Part shown: positions 46,307-56,574 of the stretch, piece by piece | How the letters are laid out: each line of letters opens with the position of its first letter | Numbering within the stretch: the stretch's first letter is position 1 | Assembly (NCBI GenBank): GCA_907163375.1 | Contig: CAJQUW010003033.1 | Location: 1 to 64,000 of the forward strand | DNA from: Prostheceraeus crozeri | Lineage: Eukaryota > Platyhelminthes > Polycladida > Euryleptidae | Length of the DNA stretch: 64,000 nucleotides | Reading direction: 5' to 3' | Program-made: the position numbers and the translations under genes | The notes under the pieces: generated by a model | What the model was told of the DNA's origin: nothing | The model's input: the letters and a program-made list of their open reading frames with translations, nothing else | Database searches by the model: none

Positions 46307-47073
46307 GGTACACTCCGTGGAAGAAGTAGGGAAGTTGTGGAGATGCTTGCAAGGAGAAAGGTGGACATTTGTTGTATTCAGGAAGTCAGATACCGCAAGA
46401 AGGCTGTATGTCAATCGGCAGCAATGAGGAGAAGTACAAGTTATGGTATGTAGGAAATGATGAGTACACAAATGGGGTTGGAGTGTTGCTGAAGAGTGAA
46501 TTGGCCGAAAATGTCATAGAAGTCAAAAGGTACAATGACAGATTCATGTGTGTAAAGCTCATCCTCGGAGAAACCGTATGGCACGTGTTTTCCCTGTATG
46601 CACCGCAAGTGGGTAGATCCAGTGAGGAGAAGCAGTGTTTCTGGGAGAAGGTCGAAGACGAGATAGGCAAGGTACCACCAGCAGATGGACTCCTAATTGG
46701 AGGTGATGTAAATGCGCATGTGGGCGCGAACATCAGCGGCTATGAGGAGGTACTCGGTCGGTATGGTTTCGGGGAGAGAAATGCAGAAGGTGCAGTAGTG
46801 CTCGACCTCTGTAAGAACCATGGTTTACGAATCCTAAATTCGTTTTTCAAGAAGGAAAAAGAAAAGCTCATTACCTTCAAATCGGGCGAAGCTGAGACAC
46901 AAATCGATCTCTTGTTGATGCGAAAGAGAGCAGGCGCGACTGTCCTAGACTGTACAGTGATTCCTGGAGAGGCATGTATGACCCAACACAGGTTGGTCAG
47001 AGCTGCTTTACGGATCAAAGGACATGTTGCAAGGAAAGAATTCACAAGAAGAAAATCAAGGTCTGGAGGCTAA
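46307..47073 (+). pseudogene. LINE APE-type endonuclease domain
   Basis: From about 46307 one frame reads RGRSREVVEMLARRKVDICC then IQEVRYR (the N and Q-E endonuclease motifs). After a frame change the 46369-47073 frame reads VGNDEYTNGVGVLLKSELAE, FSLYAPQVG, GGDVNAHVG (the GD-N motif), LDLCKNHGLRILNSFF, QIDLLLMRK and VTQHR-like MTQHRLV. This is an exonuclease III-like nuclease close to RTE-type LINEs and to CFDP2/Bucentaur proteins that derive from them. It nicks target DNA to prime reverse transcription. It ends at an early stop before the linker. Confidence 0.88.
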
Positions 47074-47131
47074 AGGATGAGGAAAGAGAAGGGAATACGA
47101 AGAGGAATTTGCCAGAAGTGTCAAACAGGGA

Positions 47132-49296
47132 GTGGAAGTTGGAATTCACTGGTCGAGTGTGCAACGGAAGCTGGCATCAAGGTGTGTGGAGAAACGAAGG
47201 GACAGCGAGGCAGAGAACGCGAAAACCTGGTGGTGGAATGAAGCGGTTCAGCGTGCAATCAAAGAGAAGAAGAAGCATACAAAGTCTGGCAGAGATCTGG
47301 GAATGAGACTGACCGTCATGCATATTGCAGTAAGAAAAGAGAGGCCAGAAGGTGTGTCGCAATTCTCGAAGAAGAACGCATGGTTCAGGTGGAGTGAAGG
47401 ATTAACAACAAGAGAAGGGCGCAACAGGATGTTCCGAGTTGCGGCACAGATGAAGAAAGATCGTGCAGACATACAGGGAACACGATATGTCAAGGACGAA
47501 AGTGGTGCTATAAAGGTGAAAGAGACGGAGGTTAGAGAGACATGGAGAAGGTACTTTGATGGCATATCGAACGAAGGCAATGACATCACTCTGCATGACA
47601 TCCCCTCAGCTGAAGGCCCAATCGCTGACTTCACGCTGGAGGAGGTGAAGGAAGCAGTGATCAGCATGAAGAATGGCAAAGCACCGGGTCTTCCAACGTA
47701 AACGCCGAGATGCTTAAGTTGGCTGGTGAACCTGCAGTTGAGGCATTGCATGCCATTTTCCAGCACATTGCGCTCACCGGAGGAATGTCCGAAGAAGTGG
47801 AGCAACAGCTTGACGGTCGCACTGTTTATAGGGAAAGGAGATCCTCTGAGCTGTCACTCGTTTCGGGGACTGCGATACTGGAGCATGGATTGAAGATCTT
47901 TGAGAAAGTCCTAGAAAAGAGATTGAGAAGTTTGGTCAGCATAGGAGAACAGCAGTTTGCATACAGCCGAGGAAAATCGTGTACGGATGCAATCTTCATC
48001 ATCAGAAGACTTCAGGAGAGATATATGGAAAAGAAAAAGAAATTGTTTCATATCTTCGTCGACCTCCAAAAAGCTTTTGGTCGCGTCCCACGAGATGTCA
48101 TCAGATGGGCACTCCGACGACAGAAAGTGCCAGAACACCTGATAAACCTCGTCATGTCCTTGTACGTAGACACAACATCGAAAGTGTGTGTTGCAGGTGG
48201 AATGTCAGAAGATTTCGGCATAGGTGTTGGTGTTCATCAAGGATCTGCCCTCAGCCCCTTCTCTTCATTCTCGTAATGGAAGAAGCTACGAAAGATTGCA
48301 GAAAGGGAGGATTGATGGAGATGTTGTACGCAGATGACCTGGTCCTTACAGGCGGGAGCAAGAAGAAGTGGAAGAAATGTTCAAGAAATGGAAGGAGGAC
48401 ATGGAAAGCAAAGGTTTGAAAGTGAATATCCAAAAGACGAAGATGTTGATCAGTGGCAGCGAAGAATCTCCTCCTCTTCAATCAAGAAGGTTTCCTTGTG
48501 GTGTATGCGGTCGCGGCGTAGGTGCCAACTCTATTCTCTGCCAAAGCTGTGATAAGTGGTGTCACAAACGCTGCAGTGGACTGAATTCTCTCACAGGCGT
48601 CACAAACTTCCAGTGTTCGATGTGTGTAAACAACGCAAGGAGTACGACGAAGATGAAAGATGTGTGATAGACGGTGTAGAGATCGACGTAGTGAAAGAGT
48701 TTTGTTATCTCGGGGATGTGTTGAGCTGCAAAGGAGGATCAGAGCGAGCGTGTGCGAGCGAGAATTGCGTCCGCATGGCGCAAATGGAAAGATCTAGCAA
48801 GTCTCCTCAGGAACCGACACGTACCACTCAAATGCCGTGGACACGTGTATGACGCATGCATCAGACCCTGCTGCTCTATGGTGCCGAATCATGGGCCCTC
48901 ACACAACACCTGGCCCAACAACTGCGTTCGTCTGACAGACGGATGCTGCGGTACATGACCGGTGTCTCACTCTCCGATCGAGTTGATAGCGCTGAAGTAG
49001 CAGGCAGGTGCGGCCTCAAACAGCTGGAGGTCGTACTCAGAGAACGCAGGTTGAGGTGGTTCGGGCACGTGAAACGGAGGACAGAGGAAGAGCCGATTCA
49101 TCGCGTGCTCAACGTGGCTGTCGAAGGTCCCAGGCCACGTGGCAGACCAAGAAGATCATGGCTGCAGACCATCCAGGAAGACATGAAGGAGCTGAGGCTG
49201 ACAGTGGAAGACACACAGGACCGCGCCCGTTGGAGGAGTCTCATCACGTCCAACCCTCACCAAGGAGGAAAAGCAGACGTTAAAAGGAGAAAGTAA
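47132..49296 (+). pseudogene. LINE reverse transcriptase, zinc finger and C-terminal region
   Basis: In order there are MKNGKAPG (RT domain start, 47660s), a degraded motif 1-2 region near 47800-47900, and YSRGKSCTDAIFIIRRLQER. Then come FVDLQKAFGRVPRDVIRWAL (motif A), VGVHQGSALSP (motif B), MLYADDLVLTGGS (YADD at 48327-48338) and MESKGLKVNIQKTKM. After the polymerase sits CGVCGRGVGANSILCQSCDK with WCHKRCSG, a PHD-like Cys/His finger. The tail has LLYGAESWALTQH, LRWFGHVKRRTE and GRPRRSWLQ. Frames change at least four times. The polymerase active site itself is undamaged. Confidence 0.9.
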
Positions 49297-49400
49297 AGTA
49301 AAAGTAAGTAAGTATCAATAGTTATATTAAGAAGAAGAAACAGTGCATGTCCATCAAGAAATTCAGCGATATTTGTGTGTCATTTCAAATCAATTCAGAC

Positions 49401-49990
49401 CAGGGGTTGTCAAACGGCGGGTCGCGTGGTAATTGGTGGGTCACCATGCGCAACGTGGAAATAATTTGGTTGTATGTGTTCCTCCAAACACGTGGAACGT
49501 CAAGAAGGCCATCTCGGGTGTCGGTTCGGATCGGCACAACATATTTATGTGAGGCTGCATCTTCCACCATGCTACTGCTGAAGAAAAAATTCCGTATGCG
49601 ATTGACACACAATCACCTCGAAGACAATTTGATTGTGGCACTTGGCAGCTGTGATCCTCGCTACCAGAAACCAACGAGGAAGTGATCCTGAATTGATTCT
49701 TATTCACCACGTTAATAGCTTTTTGAATGTAAAAAATCGTTTGTTTTTGTCGCTTGTTATTCGCTCGTTATTATTCACTGTGCGACATGGCTGAATGTTG
49801 TAATTGAAACTGCGTTATGCGGTTTGTTATTCAGAAAATATTGCATTGAATAGCATCCGTATTTAAATTTATAGCGACCTATCAAATGAATGACAATAAT
49901 TTACACCGTTTATGCTTCATCCTCGTGGGTCGCCGGCGACACAGAAAAATCAAAAAATGGGTCGCGGCGAGAAAGGCCTGAGAAGCGTTG
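49401..49990 (+). mobile_element. Short hAT (Charlie-type) remnant
   Basis: The left end CAGGGGTTGTCAAAC and right end read inward, CAACGCTTCTCAGGC, resemble the Charlie-type terminus CAGNGGTTCTCAAAC. Flanks ATTCAGAC (49393-49400) and ATTTAGAT (49991-49998) match at six of eight positions, both differences being transitions. Inside, TTYLCEAASSTMLLLKKKFR followed by ALGSCDPRYQ (about 49525-49680) is the C-terminal dimerisation segment of ZBED/Charlie-type hAT transposases. Most of the gene is deleted. Confidence 0.75.
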
Positions 49991-50934
49991 ATTTAGATAT
50001 TGGTATCGCAACACCCTTTTACCTTTAAAGAATGTGCGACTTGACTTTATACTACTGTATATTCCATCGATAAAGTAATTCTTCGCTATTATCGAACATT
50101 GCTCGATTTCGATTAAGTAAATAAATAAAAAAGAATGTACATGCTAAGAGTTCTTGATTGTTTTGTCGTTGTTCATATTCATATTTCTTTGCGTCTGGCC
50201 AAGACCTCAAGATTATTACATTACATAAGAAACTCATTCTCTGTAGAGAAAGAACTTCATTGTCAATCCACAATCAACAAGCCACCTCAATCCTCTGTTA
50301 CTATCCACTCAATGACATGTCCACCATCATTGAAGATACTAGGGGATTCAAAACCTATACGCGAGTAAGAGATCCACTGCTGTTATTTACAGGTGGTCTC
50401 TCAACAAAAAAATCGGAAGCAAAAATTTGGTCTATATAGTTTTTTTAGTAATTACCAACGTAATTACTGTATAATATGGCATCTTATTTGTTACTGACTA
50501 AATAGGAATGACCAGAGAAATTTCAGTTGCATCATGAATGACGTCATACTAGCATAGAATATGAACATAGCGTCCAGATCTACAGTGTACATGTAGATGA
50601 TGTGTTACTGTAATTGCGTACATCGATATTTTTACAGTATATAGAGCTATTTTTAAGAATTATGATGCATTTATTTTATACTGTTGTTGAGATAATGCTT
50701 GAAATATTAGATAGCCTTAACTATTTTACATCCATGCACATTGTACCGGCGCATTATTTACGGTAAAGTCAAGTACAAATAAACCGAAAATGAGATTCCA
50801 TATCATTCAGCTATTAGCATGCAAGATATGAGTAATTAATCAGAAATAGAATGCAGTAGTATTTACAATGCAGTATGTCTGTATCATGATTTTTTTTCGG
50901 ATTGGTCGGATTATGCGAATGTCGGATTTTAAGT
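49991..50934. other. No recognised feature
   Basis: AT-rich sequence with chance ORFs only; no repeat ends or protein similarity noted. Confidence 0.4.
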
Positions 50935-51340
50935 AAGTAAGTAAGTAAGTAAGCGTTTATTGACAAAAAAAATACATCTACCTCCGAATGGGAATCGTGG
51001 AGGCATTTTCTAATCACTGACATAAATCCGTGAGTGCTAGACGTTACACTGTATCATTGTACATTGCTGAGCAAGAAAACACAAAACTGTTCACTCTACG
51101 AGTAGTTCTAGCAGCAGGCAAGATTAACCGGTTACTACGCACAGATGTTGAGGGCAACAGGTTGTGGAGAACATGGCAATCATCAGTCTTGATGGCGTTG
51201 AAAAGTCGCATAGCGTTAATCTTCCGTCTTTCAAAAATGTCCGTTATGTCACAAAATTTACAGTGTCGCACATTTCTTCCGTGTATGATGTAAAAAGCAC
51301 GTTTGCAAAATCTTAAAAGTCGCAGGTCTAAACCTTTACC
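50935..51340 (-). mobile_element. 3' end of a LINE with AAGT-type tetramer tail
   Basis: The plus strand begins AAGTAAGTAAGTAAGTAAG (about 50935-50953), then CGTTTATTG; on the minus strand this is a 3' end with AATAAACG and a tetramer tail. The minus-strand frame at 51044-51271 includes LHNLLPSTSVRSNRLILPAA and RTTRRVNSFVFSCSAMYND. This matches the C-terminus of the LINE at 52480-53340 (LNNLLPEMS...GRFLLPARRTCRRRNSFI), so both are of one LINE group. It is strongly 5'-truncated. Confidence 0.65.
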
Positions 51341-52479
51341 AGGATGCAGAAAAACATTACAGGCAGTTACACATCCCTGACTTAATTGGAATAATCAAGA
51401 ATTTACATACATTTTCCCTACTAATTCTAGAGCCGGGAATTCTCATCTACAAACTCGTTAGAGTGGTCAAAAAACAATCATGGTGCGTCTGAATGATTTG
51501 TTTCAATACCAGTTTGATAATTACATTAGGAACAATGTATTAGGATCATGAAGGTGTAACGGACATTCGATGTCCATCGATTTTCAAATCGCAAGCTTCA
51601 AGCAATGAGACAGTTTCACGACTATGATGGCCCCCAAAAATATTTATGAAAGCCGGAAGTGCTAAATACTCCCGCTTTCTCCATCAAGACATCGCTTAAT
51701 TTCTAAAGTTTAAACGCATCGTAGGTCAATGTTTTTCAAAAATGTGTTGTGTTTTATACAATATGAAGAATCATTTCTCTAATATTAGACTCAATAATCC
51801 GCAGTTCCAGAATCTTGACACTATCCTCTCTCCTCAAGCTGCTTTTTATAAAATGCAACGAAAGTATTGAAGTGGTGCAACCGATTAACCGAAATGCACA
51901 GTAATGGGCGAATGGGAAATAAATGTGTAAATGAATGGGTTGTTTCCTATGTATTTTTCTACTTTTGGAACGTGATTTCCTTTTTTCCAGAAAATGATTA
52001 TTCAACCTAGGTATTTCGCTTCAGAATTTCAACTCTACAATTATTATATCGAGACGATCTCGGTCAAATTATTCGAAAAGCAATGAGAAAATATGTTAAA
52101 ATTGAGACGTGATCATGCCTATATAGGCGTGACTGTGTTAGCCACAATTAAATCTATAGTTATTGTGAACTTCATAAGTTACATTGGTATAGGGCTGTCC
52201 AACAACTCTATTTTCCTATTTATTAATCTTTTTTCCTCATAGTGGGTTCCGTAACAAGTAGGTTCCACATTTCAAAACATCAATATCGATTATATGGTCA
52301 CTCAGCTATCCTTCTTCCTCTATTGTGATTATATAAGTTTAAAGGAAGCAAGGATCGCAATTTTTCGTTTGTTCTGTACTTTCCGTTTTTTTTATGTTTA
52401 AAGTTTAAATTTTAAAGTCTGATGTAAATATTTCAAATTTATGCATTCAAACCCCGGTTTTTCCCGATTTTCCGTTTTT
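51341..52479. other. No recognised feature
   Basis: Between two LINE 3' fragments lie about 1.1 kb of AT-rich sequence with no coding or repeat signal I can identify. Confidence 0.4.
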
Positions 52480-53340
52480 TCTTGGATAAATTGTGATCCC
52501 TGAAAGGAAGGCACCGTCGGATTCAGTCTTTACAATGCATGCAAGTTTTCTCTTGATCATTCGGCCTCAACGCCTCATAGGCAGGAAAATTAGTCATAGT
52601 CATTTGTCTGGGTTCCATAGGGACTCGGAGGGGCTTTTAATAAGAAGACGGAATTTCGGAAGCAGGGTTGTTGACAGTTTGCCGGATATTTCAATTGTGG
52701 ACAAGTTGAACATTTTGCGTGTAACCTTTAACGAGCGAGCGACGTGGTGTGACCATATCGATAGCATTATCCGAACAGCTTCCCGAGGACTATATCCCAT
52801 TCGAATTCTCAAGCCTTCCATATCATGTGATCAGTTAAAAACGGTATATAATGCAACAGTCCGCTCCTTGCCTGAGTATTGTGCTCCGCTGTTTCTGGGC
52901 TTATCCAGCACTGATGCTACCCGTCTTGAACGTATTCAGAGACGATTCCACAAGATAATTTGCGCCGACAAGGATTGTCCTGGTACATGTATCCCCTCTC
53001 TAGATCAGAGACGAGACATGCTATCCAGTTGATTTCTAAAAGTGATCATAAAACCAGACCATATTTTGAATAATTTATTGCCTGAAATGTCTGACGGAGG
53101 TCGGTTTCTCCTTCCAGCTCGGAGAACTTGCCGCCGCAGCAACTCATTTATTTTGAAGGCTTGCAGCGGTTATAATCGTGTTCATCATCGCTAGTTTGAC
53201 TGTTTTCTAAATTTGCTTTTTACTGTGTATTTTCTTGATATTCTACTTTTTCATGCTGAAACATTGTCTGATTGATTGTAATACTTCTGTAAATTTTGTC
53301 GATTACCATTCCAAGAGAAAATATACGCTTATTATTATTA
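52480..53340 (+). mobile_element. 3' fragment of a jockey/CR1-group-like LINE
   Basis: The 52493-53032 frame contains VDKLNILRVTFNERATWCDH and IDSIIRTASRGLYPIRILKP. Then come LKTVYNATVRSLPEYCAPLF, LGLSSTDATRLERIQRRFHK and SLDQRRDMLSS. After a stop and shift come DHILNNLLPEM, GRFLLPARRTCRRRNSF and a short end. This is the post-catalytic RT region of a LINE that ends with a different motif set from the finger-bearing family. The tail near 53325-53340 is TTATTATTATTA. The polymerase core is missing. Confidence 0.75.
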
Positions 53341-55187
53341 CCCTGTTCCCCGTTTTCTTCAACCCTTTCCTGATGACCCAGCAGACATTGACCAGGTGCA
53401 GACAAAAATTTTGAATGTCAGATATTAGAGGCTTCGCTCATCAAGAGAGAAAAGCCTAAACTGTTCACCCAGAAGAATTATGTCATTTCTTTGTGCCTTG
53501 ACTTTTAGCTTTCACTGTCTTTATTGTATTTATTTCTAAGTTTACGATAACTTATTAACTTTTGTCTTTTAAGACTGCATGATCTTATAGCTTAAATATT
53601 AATGAGCAAAGTGTTAGACACTGGTCTAATGTAGATCTTAATAAATCACGTGTGGACACTTGCATGACATATGTGAATTCGATTAACATCATTTCATCTC
53701 TCATCTGTAAGTTCATTGCCATGTACATGAATTATATGTACATGATGCCATCTCCTTGAAGAGAATGGTCGAAAACGTTCGGGCGAATTTTCTAGTTTTG
53801 AATTTTCTCCACAAACTGATACTAGTTTGTGGACAAATTGCTTCAAAAAAATGTTAAAGCCCTCTATCTTGCATAATACACATGTATGTCTGATATATAT
53901 ATCACATGTTCCCTTAGTTTCAGTCACGCTTAAGGAAAGCAATCATTATATTAGTGAGAACAGCCATTAGGCAGATGAGGATGCCCGAACAGCACATGAA
54001 ACTATCTTATATATAGCATTTATTATAAAGTGAGCGAAATAATTAAGATTTATTTGATCTGTTGAAACTATGAACAAGTCGTTGATGGAACTGGAAATTT
54101 TATGCAAATTCCAACAAAAGCAGAATTTATGTAGTATTCACGAATTGTAGTCATTTTTTTGTCACAGTAACCTGTTTTTTCAATAGGATTACCCTCCCTA
54201 ATTGCAAATTAAAGCTAAGATTGCATTGGTCAGCATTTTAGTAGAGCTCGACGTTTCGGCATGCAATTTTTTCATTCATGGGTCGATAATATGCTCGTAC
54301 ATTAATAGAAATGAAGGAATCACACTTATTGCTTGCAGACAGAATGCATAGATTAGATATCATGTAGATAAATGGATATTATTGTGTAGAACATACTTTC
54401 ATATTCATAAATAAAATTTTAGTGGACACCGAGGCTGCGACTGTGTTACAAGACGATGGCCTCTTTTGCATATATTTGAATAATAAAAAAACTTTTTTAT
54501 CACACGCTTTATCTCATGGGGTTATTGTTACATTTTTCTTTATATCCATCAGGAACCACCTCCCATTTTGATGTATGTCATCGACTCATGAACAGGGGAT
54601 TGTATACCAAAACGCTTAATTTTTTAAATAATGTAATTACCTACAATTTGAATATGTGGGCATAATCCTGTATTATTTACGATCAGTTTTTATTTGATTG
54701 ATTAACGATATTCTTAGATTCCGTAGATTTCGCAAAACAGGACTTCATGAAAAATATTTCGTGCAAAAAATTAGAGAAAATGTTACTCTGACTTTTAGCT
54801 TCATGCTGTGCGCATTGAAAAGGCGACAAGAATTGCCTTCAGAATTTTCTGAAGTGCGATGCATATGAACTTCCTTTTGCTTCTATACTTTTGTGGTCAT
54901 GATTCCAGCTCTTGATGTTTCTCTATTCTAGCACGATTCAAAACATTAAGGACTGTCAGATTTGACTTAACCGATATCAGTTGCTTTGAGTATTCTCCGA
55001 GATGTTTTTATGCTGTTGTGTTGTGAAATCGTTCAGAAAATGCGAACACTTGAGATATTAGCAAATTTTAAAATCTCTGTTGTTTATAAATCAACAATTC
55101 ATCTCAGCACTGGTGCTTGTTCAGCAGTGCATATTGCATGTAGACAAACAACACCTAATGCTGACTACTTTTACTCATTATAACATG
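53341..55187. other. No recognised feature
   Basis: Ordinary AT-rich sequence with short ORFs and no identifiable gene or repeat, ending abruptly at the G-free tract. Confidence 0.4.
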
Positions 55188-56574
55188 CAATAACCCAATC
55201 CTACATCCTAACCATTCCCCAAACTTCCCTACAACCATACACCCCCCCATATAACATCAAACAACCCCTCCTACCCCATACCACTAATTATCAATAACAA
55301 ACCAAATACAATAAAATTCCCAAACCCTACCCTTACAAAAAATAAATCCTCTAAAACCACCAATTCTCTAATCCCATACTCCTACCAACACCCCCCTACA
55401 AAAAAACAAAAACTCTCAACCCTACCCCCACACCAATAACAATCCATAAACACACCACCTACTCTCACACTTCCCACACCCCCAATCATCTTATCCCAAA
55501 ATTTCCATACCTATCCACTAAAATACCCCCCCATCACCTATCCCCTCTAAACCTAATAAAACCCAACATTACCCCAAATCAAAACCCCCATCCAATTATC
55601 ATTACTCATCCTAACCTCTCTCCCTACAAACACTTTAAACTCCAACCCAACCCCCCCAAATACATCCTCAAAACCTTCCTACCTTCAACTCCCTACAATA
55701 AAAACATTCCCCACCTCCTATCCCACCATACCTCCTAATCCTCAACCACCAACTACCAATATACCTATTCAACCAACCAACCATCAAATAATCCCCAATA
55801 ACAACACTCCACCCTAATTACCCCTTTCTACTCAATCCCCACCCCCCCCATAACAACAACTCCCCCTAAATTCTCCACAACTACAATCCACCACCTACAT
55901 CCCATTCAATAAACCCCCACCCATTCTATCTCTTATCCCCCCAATCCTCACAAATAAACCAACAATCTCATCCCTCCTCACACATACATTATACATCCTA
56001 ATACCACCAAAAAACTCCAACCTCCAACCCTTTACTTAAATATCTATCTCCCAAATCACCTCCAATAAAACCAAATCCTTCAAATCTATACCACACACAA
56101 CTCTTCTCTCTACCATCCACAACACCCTCACAAACACCCCAATTCAACAAATCACTAACCAAACTTCCTCCTATAACTCCAACCCAACTAAACCAACAAA
56201 AAAAAACCAACTATATATACAACCTCCCTACACAATCCACCCCTCCTACCCCAAAATACCCATCATAAACTTACTCATTCACAAAACCACCCTACCTACT
56301 AATCCAAAAATCAAACCAATACACCCCCAATAATATTAATTATCATCACCAACCTAACACATAAAAAATCTACAACACAACCTCCAAAACTAAACACCCC
56401 ACCCTACCTCCAAACTTACCAAAATCAACATCCCCACCCCCCATCCCCAAACCCCTAAACATCCAATCCAAACCTACTTCTATTATAACACTCCAACCCC
56501 CCACCTCCCCCCCAATATTATAATAAACTTATCACTCTCCTCCTCTCCCCCCACCACACTCTCTCACTCTCACT
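55188..56574. other. G-free tract of 1387 bases on the + strand
   Basis: From the base after the G at 55187 to the base before the G at 56575 there is not a single G on the plus strand. Composition is C-rich: the line 55201-55260 has 27 C, 21 A, 12 T and no G. There is no obvious period or unit. The ORF seen on the minus strand here (55998-56210) is a by-product of the lack of C on that strand. The high C share is not what simple G-to-A change of host sequence would give. Artefact or extreme strand bias are both possible. Confidence 0.95.

Larger units (their letters stand above)
45876..49312 (+). mobile_element. Nearly full-length RTE-like LINE with zinc finger
   Basis: TATCAATAG at 45867-45875 is repeated exactly at 49313-49321, marking a 9-bp target duplication and setting both ends. 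The 3.4-kb element has a roughly 430-base 5' region starting with a ribozyme-like fold. Next come an APE-type endonuclease (46307-47073), a linker and reverse transcriptase with intact YADD (48327-48338), a PHD-like zinc finger, and a GRPR-type C-terminus. The 3' end is AAAGTAAAAGTAAGTAAG. It is of the same family as the truncated copy at 4791-6728. Around six frame changes or stops make this copy inactive, but the whole layout is preserved. Confidence 0.93.

Noticed and set aside
55998-56210. 70-codon minus-strand ORF rich in Trp, Gly, Val and Phe
   Set aside because: The lack of C on the minus strand restricts the codon set; it is a composition artefact of the G-free tract.
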